A stretch of DNA of 11,962 nt from Pseudodesulfovibrio sp. (GTDB lineage: Bacteria > Desulfobacterota > Desulfovibrionia > Desulfovibrionales > Desulfovibrionaceae): NCBI GenBank assembly GCA_022712815.1, contig JAFLJW010000417.1, positions 1 through 11,962 on the forward strand, written 5' to 3'. The position numbers and the translations under genes are program-made. Each line of letters begins with the position of its first letter. Position 1 is the first letter of the stretch. Shown in pieces: positions 7,208 to 11,962 of the stretch. The notes beneath the pieces are model-generated. The model worked only from the letters and a program-made list of their open reading frames with translations, ran no database searches and was not told the origin of the DNA.

Positions 7208-7290
7208 CTGTCCGTCAAGAAAATCACGATATGAACCCGTTACAAAAACTCTACTTGACAATGGCCGTTTTGATCGGCTACCCCGAAGGC

Positions 7291-7368
7291 ATGAACAACA
7301 TCACCGCCCGTTTCTTTTTCTTTTTTAGCTATTACTTTAGGAACTCCCGCGGTCTTGGTGTGTGTTAG
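7291..7368 (+). CDS. Phe/Tyr-rich attenuator leader peptide
   Basis: A 25-codon frame, ATG 7291 to TAG 7366-7368, encodes MNNITAR, then FFFFFSYYF (codons 8-16), then RNSRGLGVC. Six Phe and two Tyr codons in nine is far beyond chance and matches the design of pheA-type leader peptides. The run lies eight bases before the first strand of an antiterminator and 53 bases before a strong terminator, and the downstream gene is ADH synthase of aromatic biosynthesis. The start is uncertain: AAGG lies only one base before ATG 7291, and the same frame is open upstream with ATGs at 7231 and 7261, also without good ribosome sites. The aromatic codons and the stop are the same whichever start is used. It is too short for usual gene callers. 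Confidence 0.82.
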   Translation: MNNITARFFFFFSYYFRNSRGLGVC

Positions 7369-7403
7369 ATTAAGTCAACAAGAGAACATCCAAGAGGCCG
7401 CGG
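7347..7403 (+). promoter_or_regulatory. Antiterminator of the aromatic attenuator
   Basis: CCGCGGTCTTGG (7347-7358), inside the last leader-peptide codons, pairs with CCAAGA (7390-7395) and CCGCGG (7398-7403), giving 12 base pairs with a two-G bulge at 7396-7397. The 3' strand contains the whole 5' arm of the terminator at 7392-7403, so the two structures exclude each other. A ribosome stalled at the Phe/Tyr codons (7312-7338) leaves 7347-7358 largely free to form the antiterminator; one that reaches the stop at 7366 covers it. A weak alternative 1:2 pairing, ACCGC 7303-7307 with GCGGT 7349-7353, is also possible. Confidence 0.78.
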
Positions 7404-7427
7404 CATAAACCGCGGCCTCTTTTTTTT
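7392..7427 (+). terminator. Rho-independent attenuator terminator before ADH synthase
   Basis: AAGAGGCCGCGG (7392-7403) and CCGCGGCCTCTT (7410-7421) form a perfect 12-bp, GC-rich stem with a 6-base loop, and the T-run continues to 7427. It lies between the leader peptide and the ADH synthase ATG at 7542. Because the ridA stop is 184 bases upstream and the leader peptide intervenes, it is best read as a regulated terminator for the downstream gene, though it would also stop read-through from ridA. Confidence 0.92.
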
Positions 7428-7541
7428 ATTGTGCAGGGCGCAAGAAAAAAACAGGACCGAAGCGTATTCCCATGCGTGAGGGTCGGCTCTCGCAGCAACG
7501 CAGCAATGTACGTTTTTCAACAGGCTACCAAGGAGTGAGTT

Positions 7542-8333
7542 ATGCATCTGGGTAAAGCGATTCGCATGGAAAGAATCATGAACCGCAACAATGGACGTAC
7601 CATCATCGTACCGCTCGACCATGGCGTAACCGTTGGTCCCATCTACGGGCTGGTGGACCTGCGCGAAACCGTCGATCAGGTGGCCGAAGGCGGTGCCAAC
7701 GCCATGCTCATGCACAAGGGGTTGCCCCGTTGTTCCCACCGCGCAGGCGGACAGGACATTGGCCTGATCATTCACCTGTCAGCCTCGACCACCCTTTCCC
7801 CGTTCCCCAATGCCAAAAGCATGGTCGGTTCGGTGACCGATGCGCTCAAGCTCGGTGCGGACGCTGTTTCGATCCATGTCAATCTGGGTGACGAGGCCGA
7901 GCCGCAAATGCTCGCCGACCTTGGCGCACTCTGCTCCGAAGCCAGCGATTGGGGAATGCCGGTGCTCGCCATGATGTATGCACGCGGCCAGAAAATCGAA
8001 GATGAATACGACCCGGATATCGTGGCCCATTGCGCCCGTGTCGGCGTGGAACTCGGCGCGGATATCGTCAAGGTCAACTACTCCGGCGACCCTGAATCAT
8101 TCTCGAGAGTCGTTGACGGCTGCTGCGTACCAGTCGTCATCGCCGGAGGCCCCAGACTGGAAAACGACCACGACCTTGTACAAATGGTCTACGATTCCGT
8201 TCAGGCCGGCGGCTCCGGCCTTTCAATGGGCAGAAACATATTCCAGCACAAGAACCCGGCCAAAATTGTTGCCGCCCTGAACAAGGTCGTCCACGAAGAC
8301 TGGGAAGTGGATGATGCGATGAAACTTCTGTAG
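7542..8333 (+). CDS. 2-amino-3,7-dideoxy-D-threo-hept-6-ulosonate (ADH) synthase, AroA'-type
   Basis: A 263-residue class I (Schiff-base) aldolase-fold enzyme. In the archaeal-type route it joins L-aspartate semialdehyde with 6-deoxy-5-ketofructose 1-phosphate to give ADH, which a second enzyme (AroB'/DHQ synthase II) turns into 3-dehydroquinate, replacing canonical DAHP synthase. Seen: VPLDHGVT with Asp26, MMYARG with Tyr146, IVKVNYSGD with Lys177, and the phosphate-binding VVIAGGP (198-204) and GGSGLSMGRNIF (223-234). Asp26, Tyr146 and Lys177 sit at a constant offset of seven from Asp33, Tyr153 and Lys184 of the Methanocaldococcus enzyme as I recall it. AAGGAG (7530-7535) lies six bases before the ATG. 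The attenuator upstream supports an aromatic role over a generic fructose-bisphosphate aldolase. No partner gene follows. Confidence 0.88.
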   Translation: MHLGKAIRMERIMNRNNGRTIIVPLDHGVTVGPIYGLVDLRETVDQVAEGGANAMLMHKGLPRCSHRAGGQDIGLIIHLSASTTLSPFPNAKSMVGSVTDALKLGADAVSIHVNLGDEAEPQMLADLGALCSEASDWGMPVLAMMYARGQKIEDEYDPDIVAHCARVGVELGADIVKVNYSGDPESFSRVVDGCCVPVVIAGGPRLENDHDLVQMVYDSVQAGGSGLSMGRNIFQHKNPAKIVAALNKVVHEDWEVDDAMKLL

Positions 8334-8340
8334 CAAAGAT

Positions 8341-8374
8341 CAGGATGGCGAGAGCTTTGACTCTCGCCATTCTG
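8341..8374 (+). other. Strong hairpin after ADH synthase, no U-tract
   Basis: Fourteen base pairs with one G-U (8341-8354 with 8361-8374; core ATGGCGAGAG/CTCTCGCCAT) and a 6-base loop start seven bases past the ADH synthase stop. The following bases (GTATTT) are a poor U-tract, so it may be a weak terminator or a 3'-end stabilising hairpin. The rest of 8375-8520 is AT-rich with no gene; it contains one imperfect inverted repeat, TTTTTCAGG (8423-8431) with CCTGCAAAAA (8445-8454). Confidence 0.6.
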
Positions 8375-8523
8375 GTATTTCCAAATTGCAAAACAGACCG
8401 TCAATATTCCAACATTTCCCACTTTTTCAGGCCTCTTTTTCCGCCCTGCAAAAAGTACTCATAATCGCCAAGATAAATATCTGAATTAACAGCATTAAAA
8501 AATGAGCTACAACCCCTTCCCCA

Positions 8524-8539
8524 TGGCATGAAAAGTGCT
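8524..8539 (+). promoter_or_regulatory. Probable sigma-54 (RpoN) promoter
   Basis: TGGCATGAAAAGTGCT has the -24 GG (8525-8526) and -12 GC (8537-8538) exactly ten bases apart and matches TGGCAYG-N4-TTGCW at every position but one (G for T at 8535). No TTGACA-like element stands at a suitable distance. The predicted start is near 8549-8550. No protein gene on this strand lies before the terminator at 8670, so the product should be an RNA. An enhancer-binding activator site is expected upstream; the inverted repeat at 8423-8454 is one candidate. Confidence 0.68.
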
Positions 8540-8549
8540 TATTATAAGT

Positions 8550-8709
8550 GTAGCCTGGGAGACAGGTGAAGCTGGAAAGAGATTGGGAACGAACTAATAC
8601 AGAATGTTGAAAAGGCTCAGGCCTAATTAAAACAAGCGTTCCAGTCCACCCGCCCCACGGTCAACTGGGCACAAAAAAAAGCGAACACTCGAAGTATTCG
8701 CTTTTTTTT
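8550..8709 (+). ncRNA. Candidate sigma-54-dependent small RNA, about 160 nt
   Basis: The interval runs from the predicted sigma-54 start to the T-run of a strong intrinsic terminator and contains no convincing gene. It could fold: CCTG/CAGG at 8554-8565, AGGC/GCCT around 8613-8624, and a longer pairing of TTGGGAACG (about 8582-8590) with CGTTCCAG (about 8637-8644) carrying one bulged G. Three GGA motifs (near 8558, 8573 and 8585) are of the sort bound by CsrA. A 14-codon GTG frame at 8566 with GGGAG four bases upstream exists, so a tiny peptide is possible. I do not recognise it as 6S RNA, tmRNA, SRP RNA or RNase P RNA. Expression is inferred from sequence only. Confidence 0.52.
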
Positions 8710-8712
8710 GTG
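8670..8712. terminator. Bidirectional intrinsic terminator
   Basis: A perfect 16-bp inverted repeat, CACAAAAAAAAGCGAA (8670-8685) and its complement (8697-8712), has inner ACT/AGT pairing and gives eight consecutive U in either direction. It would end the candidate small RNA on the plus strand and the Hpt gene (stop at 8728) on the minus strand. Confidence 0.92.
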
Positions 8713-8727
8713 TTCTGACAAAATTCT

Positions 8728-9036
8728 TTATTCGCCAAACTCAACTTTCACGTTATCAAGGTAATAAGTCATCCTTTCAAGCTGGGTGCGAACCCCATTC
8801 TCATTTCGGTCCTTGGCCGCATCTTCGAGTTTCACACCTATATCGCCCATCCCCCTGAATCCATAGCCATACCCGGTCCCTTTGGCCGTGTGGCCCAAAC
8901 GGATCAAGGTCTCAAAATCCATCGCATCAAGGGCAGACTGCATTTTCCCCAAATCATCTCTGGAACTACTGAAAAAACGGTCCATCAACTCTTCCAGATC
9001 TGGAACAATCAGTTCAACTATCGGACTATCAGCCAC
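8728..9036 (-). CDS. Single-domain Hpt histidine phosphotransfer protein
   Basis: A 102-residue soluble all-helical protein that should relay a phosphoryl group between a hybrid kinase and a response regulator. The phosphoacceptor motif is clear: LIRLGHTAKGTGYGYGF, residues 44-60, with His49 as the acceptor and the following Lys and Gly conserved in the family. An N-terminal PIVELIVPDLEELMDRFF helix and a C-terminal helix pair complete the four-helix bundle. I chose GTG 9034-9036 because GAGGAG lies seven bases upstream; the ATG-like longer reading from 9081 has no ribosome site. No kinase or receiver gene adjoins it in the window, so its partners are unknown. Its terminator is the bidirectional one at 8670-8712. 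Confidence 0.88.
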   Translation of the reverse strand: MADSPIVELIVPDLEELMDRFFSSSRDDLGKMQSALDAMDFETLIRLGHTAKGTGYGYGFRGMGDIGVKLEDAAKDRNENGVRTQLERMTYYLDNVKVEFGE

Positions 9037-9094
9037 GGCAACACTCCTCAAATAGAGACCACGCCAGCCAGCATGGTTCAATCTCTTGTATTTC

Positions 9095-9122
9095 TCTAAA
9101 AAGGCTAATAACCTACAGTCAA
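9095..9122 (-). promoter_or_regulatory. Weak candidate promoter for the Hpt gene
   Basis: Read on the minus strand, TTGACT (9122-9117) and TTTAGA (9100-9095) are separated by 16 bases, about 60 bases before the GTG start. The match is modest. The 136-base gap between the divergent Hpt and mltC genes must hold promoters for both, but I find no convincing one facing mltC. Confidence 0.3.
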
Positions 9123-9172
9123 CAGTCGCCTTTCAAATCCAGTGTGTCAAGAGCTAGAGGACCGTACACCAT

Positions 9173-10330
9173 ATGAAGAAACTCTTCCACCTTCTCCTGA
9201 TCCTGATGCTTGCATCGTCATGCTCCAGACATGATGCCGCCCGTATTGCCCGGGCTGCGGCCACCGGGAACCCGGTTGCAGCAGCCGAAGCTCTGGCCCG
9301 AGACAAAGCTCTAGGCTACGCCATGCACCCGGAGGCCATTGCAGGAGATATCAAACAATTCAAGACCCTTGTGGATGATTTCATTGCGGCCATCGAAAAA
9401 ACATGGGGCAAAGACAATTCCCGCATCCCTCGGCCCAAGGAATATGTCAAATACACACAAAATTATCTCTCACGCGCCAGCGTGGACTTTGATACAGGCA
9501 TCATAACCATCGAAACCGTTGATCAGCAACACCCGCTGACCAGCTTGAAAAACGCCGTTGTCACCACCATGCTCACCCCCGGCGACCCGCGTGCGGTGGA
9601 CCTCTATTCAGCCCGGACCGTCAAGCTCGGCGAAACGCCTTTTCTTCTGGGAGAAGTCAGAGATAACGAAAACAAGAATATCCGCTGGGCATGGCGAGCC
9701 GAAAGATTTGCAGACCATCTGATTAAAACCGACCTTAAAACACGCACGGTCAAGGGTAAAACCGCCCGCTACGTCTCCATCGCCATGGTCCGGGACCACC
9801 TGAATATCCGCGCTCACAAGTACCGGGAACTGGTTGAGACCTCTGCCAAACGCTTCGGTATCAGCAAGAATCTCATCTACGCCATCATGAAGGTCGAATC
9901 CGACTTCAATCCCTTTGCGATCAGTTCGGCCATGGCCGTTGGTCTGATGCAGGTGGTTCCGACCACTGCGGGAAGTGATGTCTATCAGTTCCTCCATGGC
10001 AAAAAAGGGTATCCATCACGTGAATCCCTCTTTACTCCTCCGACCAACATCGCGTATGGCACAGCCTATCTGCACCTGCTCAAGAACAGGTTTCTCAAAG
10101 GCATCAATGATCCGGTTTCCCGTGAATACTGCATGATTTCAGGATACAACGGCGGTCCGGGTGCGGTTCTCAAGACCTTTGACAAAGATAGAAAACGCTC
10201 TCCGGCAAGGATAAACGCACTATCTCCCGGTCAGGTCTATGATACCTTGCGCTCAGGCTTGCCCCACGCCGAAACCCGGCGTTACCTCGGCAAAGTTCTT
10301 GAAGCCAAAAAGGAATTCATCAACTTCTAG
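9173..10330 (+). CDS. mltC: Membrane-bound lytic murein transglycosylase C
   Basis: A 385-residue lipoprotein that cleaves the MurNAc-GlcNAc bond of peptidoglycan to give 1,6-anhydro ends. The signal peptide (MKKLFHLLLILMLASSC) ends at a probable lipidated Cys17; Ala at -3 is slightly off the usual lipobox. Residues about 65-215 match the MltC N-terminal domain (PKEYVKYTQNYLSRASVDFD, ITIET, GDPRAVDLYSA), and 215-375 are the SLT domain: catalytic Glu242 in KVESDFNP, VGLMQVVPTTAG (256-267), NIAYGTAYL (292-300) and GYNGGPGAVL (324-333). Residues about 20-55, Ala-rich and helical, look extra relative to the E. coli protein. AGAGGA lies 11 bases before the ATG. The PilZ gene follows after 16 bases, so they are probably cotranscribed. 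Confidence 0.93.
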   Translation: MKKLFHLLLILMLASSCSRHDAARIARAAATGNPVAAAEALARDKALGYAMHPEAIAGDIKQFKTLVDDFIAAIEKTWGKDNSRIPRPKEYVKYTQNYLSRASVDFDTGIITIETVDQQHPLTSLKNAVVTTMLTPGDPRAVDLYSARTVKLGETPFLLGEVRDNENKNIRWAWRAERFADHLIKTDLKTRTVKGKTARYVSIAMVRDHLNIRAHKYRELVETSAKRFGISKNLIYAIMKVESDFNPFAISSAMAVGLMQVVPTTAGSDVYQFLHGKKGYPSRESLFTPPTNIAYGTAYLHLLKNRFLKGINDPVSREYCMISGYNGGPGAVLKTFDKDRKRSPARINALSPGQVYDTLRSGLPHAETRRYLGKVLEAKKEFINF

Positions 10331-10346
10331 CTACCACTCGGATATA

Positions 10347-11276
10347 ATGACATTACAAGAAACAATCTCATCTCTCGGCCAGACCGTCACCGACCTGCGC
10401 CAGCAATTCATCCCGGACGTACCGCCCGAGGTTATCCGATACGGCTCAGCCGCCCTGCTTGGGGTATTGGCACTCACCCTGCTCATCTTCGCCCTGAAAA
10501 TGCTGCGCTCCGGTAATGGCAAAAACGGTTCCTCAACCTACACGGACATTCCCCGGTCGCTCCAACAAGACGGGGTAGTCGTGGACCTGCTCAATGGACC
10601 CGACGATGAAAACGTCTCGGTCAGATGCGTCATAACCTCAGCCATGTCCGGCAAGATCAAATGTGAAATAATTGAACGTCTTGATGTCATCAAGGCCACA
10701 CAGGGAAAACAAATAGTCTGTATTTTTGCGCCAATGAAGACTGAAACGGGCAAGATCAATTCCTTCACAGCCACACTTGTGGAATCAGACAGGTCCGGAC
10801 GCAAAACAGACCGCCTCGTACTTTCCGCTCCCACTTCTTACGGCCTGATACCGCGCCGAAAACATACTCGCAAACGGGTTGCCGACCAGCAATTCATCCG
10901 CGTCAAACTATGGGTCGCTAGCCCCTATTCTTCCGATATATCATTTGAAGATGCTACCCCCCAGATCGGCGTCAATTCCTTTGCCACAGACGGTCCCAAC
11001 CAGACAATCAATGCCGTGGTCAACATCTCAAACGGTGGCATGGGACTCAGCATCCAAAACCGGGTGATCCCGGAAACCTGTGCAGTCGGTGCCATGGTCG
11101 CCATCAATCTGTTCATGTTCAATTTCAAGGAAAAGACCTTCAAGCCGTACTGGTATTCCGGCCAGATCAGAACCATGAAAGAAGGACGCCCCGGCTTCAC
11201 ACGGATGGGTATAGAATTTGACGGCATGGCCGAAACAAGCGATGAGACCGGCCACCTCAGATGGTCTAAATTCTAA
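10347..11276 (+). CDS. Membrane-anchored PilZ-domain protein (YcgR-like layout)
   Basis: A 309-residue protein with a short N-terminus, one membrane helix at about residues 34-52 (SAALLGVLALTLLIFALKM), a linker, then two cytoplasmic domains. Residues 66-165 form a strand-rich region placed like the YcgR N-terminal (PilZN) domain. Residues 168-309 are the PilZ domain: RRKHTRKR at 170-177 (RxxxR), NISNGGMG at 226-233 ((D/N)xSxxG), and MGIEF at 287-291. The motifs for cyclic-di-GMP binding are intact. The ATG at 10347 has a poor ribosome site (CGGA about five bases upstream) and lies 16 bases past the mltC stop, suggesting coupling to mltC. Its job is unknown; control of a flagellar or envelope process is a guess from YcgR and from the neighbours. 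Confidence 0.8.
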   Translation: MTLQETISSLGQTVTDLRQQFIPDVPPEVIRYGSAALLGVLALTLLIFALKMLRSGNGKNGSSTYTDIPRSLQQDGVVVDLLNGPDDENVSVRCVITSAMSGKIKCEIIERLDVIKATQGKQIVCIFAPMKTETGKINSFTATLVESDRSGRKTDRLVLSAPTSYGLIPRRKHTRKRVADQQFIRVKLWVASPYSSDISFEDATPQIGVNSFATDGPNQTINAVVNISNGGMGLSIQNRVIPETCAVGAMVAINLFMFNFKEKTFKPYWYSGQIRTMKEGRPGFTRMGIEFDGMAETSDETGHLRWSKF

Positions 11277-11319
11277 TAAAACAAAACCCCGACACTCAAT
11301 GCCGGGGTTTTGTTTTATT
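11275..11319. terminator. Bidirectional intrinsic terminator overlapping the PilZ stop codon
   Basis: A perfect 17-bp inverted repeat, AATAAAACAAAACCCCG (11275-11291) with its complement (11303-11319), has an 11-base loop. The 5' arm starts inside the TAA stop of the PilZ gene. U-rich on both sides, it ends this gene and the convergent minus-strand unit, whose stop is at 11338. Confidence 0.92.
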
Positions 11320-11337
11320 CATTTTTCGAGGATTGTA

Positions 11338-11694
11338 TCAACTCTTCTTGCTGATGAACCTTTCGCGTGCAAGCCTTGGCATATTACCCGCGCCGTAGCT
11401 ATAGCCTGCAAAACGTCGATTCTGCTGCTTCATGCTGGAGAGATCATGCTTCAGGGATGAGTGCAGCTTTCTGGCCTCACCAGTAATCTCGGCATGCAGG
11501 GATTTCATCTCGACCAGCTTGTCGGCCAGGCTTTTCAGGTTTTCCCGGTCCAGATCGCCGATTGCTTCATCAAGAATCCGCTCACGATCACGTGAAAGTT
11601 TTTCCGCTTCAAAAACATCGCCCTGAGTCAGGCAACCAAGTTCCCTGCGACCAATGGACAACGCTTCGTCGATCATCTGGCTTCTGGCAGTCAT
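11338..11694 (-). CDS. Small helical protein, FlgN/FliT-like flagellar chaperone candidate
   Basis: A 118-residue, highly charged, soluble protein predicted to be nearly all helix: long amphipathic stretches rich in Glu, Lys, Arg and Leu (RSQMIDEALSIGRRELG, AEKLSRDRERILDEA, LADKLVEMKSLHAEI), then a C-terminal QQNRRFAGYSYGAG and a basic tail. This size and layout resemble FlgN/FliT-type export chaperones of the flagellum, where the C-terminal helix binds the client. I see no decisive motif, so this is inference. ATG 11692-11694 is preferred: AGAGG lies five bases upstream and the previous gene stops two bases before it, whereas the longer reading to 11751 would overlap that gene by about 55 bases. 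It ends just before the terminator at 11275-11319. Confidence 0.68.
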   Translation of the reverse strand: MTARSQMIDEALSIGRRELGCLTQGDVFEAEKLSRDRERILDEAIGDLDRENLKSLADKLVEMKSLHAEITGEARKLHSSLKHDLSSMKQQNRRFAGYSYGAGNMPRLARERFISKKS

Positions 11695-11696
11695 AT

Positions 11697-11962
11697 CTAC
11701 CTCTTGGTTGACCGAATGTCGTCGCGCAACTGTTTGATGACTCTTTTCCATTTCTCCACCGCCGGAAGGAATTCATATTCGAGCAGGTCAGCCAGAAGAA
11801 TCCAGTCTTCGTTCTCAAGAACGGAACTCATCTCGGTGAACATGGTGTTCAGCTCTTCCGCGCTATCCAGAAACTCGGGATGATCGCTCAGGGAATACTG
11901 ATCACGCAACACGCCGACCATGTTCAGAAAACTGCGCATGACATCGATTAAATCCTGATATA
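11697..11962 (-). CDS. Small acidic helical protein, possibly flagellum-associated (5' end outside window)
   Basis: The frame stays open from the TAG (11697-11699) to the window edge, so the Met at 11939 is probably internal and the gene starts beyond the window. The visible 88 residues are helical and acidic, with aromatic residues at intervals (SVLENEDWILLADLLEYEF, VEKWKRVIKQL); there is no membrane segment or signal peptide. The pattern of a Trp-containing acidic helix followed by LLEYEFLPAVEKW recalls small uncharacterised genes I associate with flagellar clusters in Desulfovibrio, but I cannot name a family. It overlaps nothing and is followed after two bases by the FlgN/FliT-like gene, so they form one unit. 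Confidence 0.6.
   Translation of the reverse strand, partial: YQDLIDVMRSFLNMVGVLRDQYSLSDHPEFLDSAEELNTMFTEMSSVLENEDWILLADLLEYEFLPAVEKWKRVIKQLRDDIRSTKR

Noticed and set aside
7255..7283. TTGACA at 7255 as a full sigma-70 promoter
   Set aside because: The -35 is perfect but no acceptable -10 stands at 15-19 bases; kept only as a possibility in the findings.
7365..7775. Minus-strand frame of 136 codons over the attenuator and ADH synthase start
   Set aside because: It is a shadow of the ADH synthase coding strand and would cross the attenuator terminator; no ribosome site or family resemblance.
8550..8709. 6S RNA or another housekeeping RNA
   Set aside because: I could not find the long closing stem with a central open bubble of 6S RNA, nor tmRNA, SRP RNA or RNase P signature segments.
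11695..11751. Longer N-terminus of the FlgN/FliT-like protein
   Set aside because: It would overlap the upstream gene by about 55 bases; ATG 11694 has its own ribosome site and a two-base gap.

Overview
The window looks like core chromosome from a Desulfovibrio-type sulfate reducer (Desulfovibrionales, perhaps Pseudodesulfovibrio). The reasons are moderate GC, a small FeoB-associated Cys-rich protein with feoA and feoB, an archaeal-type 2-amino-3,7-dideoxyheptulosonate (ADH) synthase in place of canonical DAHP synthase, several PilZ and phosphotransfer proteins, a sigma-54-type promoter, and FUR-box-like 17-bp palindromes. The genus is inferred from gene content only. I saw no mobile element, CRISPR array, tRNA or rRNA.

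Layout. 1-997: end of a polar amino-acid ABC permease, its ATPase, and a bidirectional terminator. 1029-2795 (minus): a three-gene unit transcribed as PilZ regulator, small membrane protein, EamA-type exporter. 2976-5777: ferrous-iron operon (Cys-rich protein, feoA, feoB) behind a promoter whose -35 lies inside a FUR-like box, with a second such palindrome before feoA and a strong terminator after feoB. 5829-7207: a gate-domain (nucleoside-recognition) membrane protein and ridA. 7291-8333: a leader peptide rich in Phe and Tyr, overlapping a mutually exclusive antiterminator/terminator pair, then ADH synthase. 8334-8712: a gene-free stretch holding a sigma-54 promoter and a probable small RNA ending in a strong terminator. 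8728-9036 (minus): a single-domain Hpt protein. 9173-11319: mltC-type lytic transglycosylase and a membrane-anchored PilZ protein. 11338-11962 (minus): two small helical proteins resembling flagellar chaperones or accessory proteins; the second runs off the window.

The two strongest new observations are regulatory. (1) 7291-7427 reads as a complete Phe/Tyr transcription attenuator: six Phe and two Tyr codons within nine, followed by a 12-bp antiterminator that competes with a 12-bp GC-rich terminator, directly ahead of the gene expected to start aromatic amino-acid synthesis by the non-canonical route. (2) 8524-8712 reads as a sigma-54-dependent small RNA of about 160 nt. Neither would appear in a protein-only annotation.
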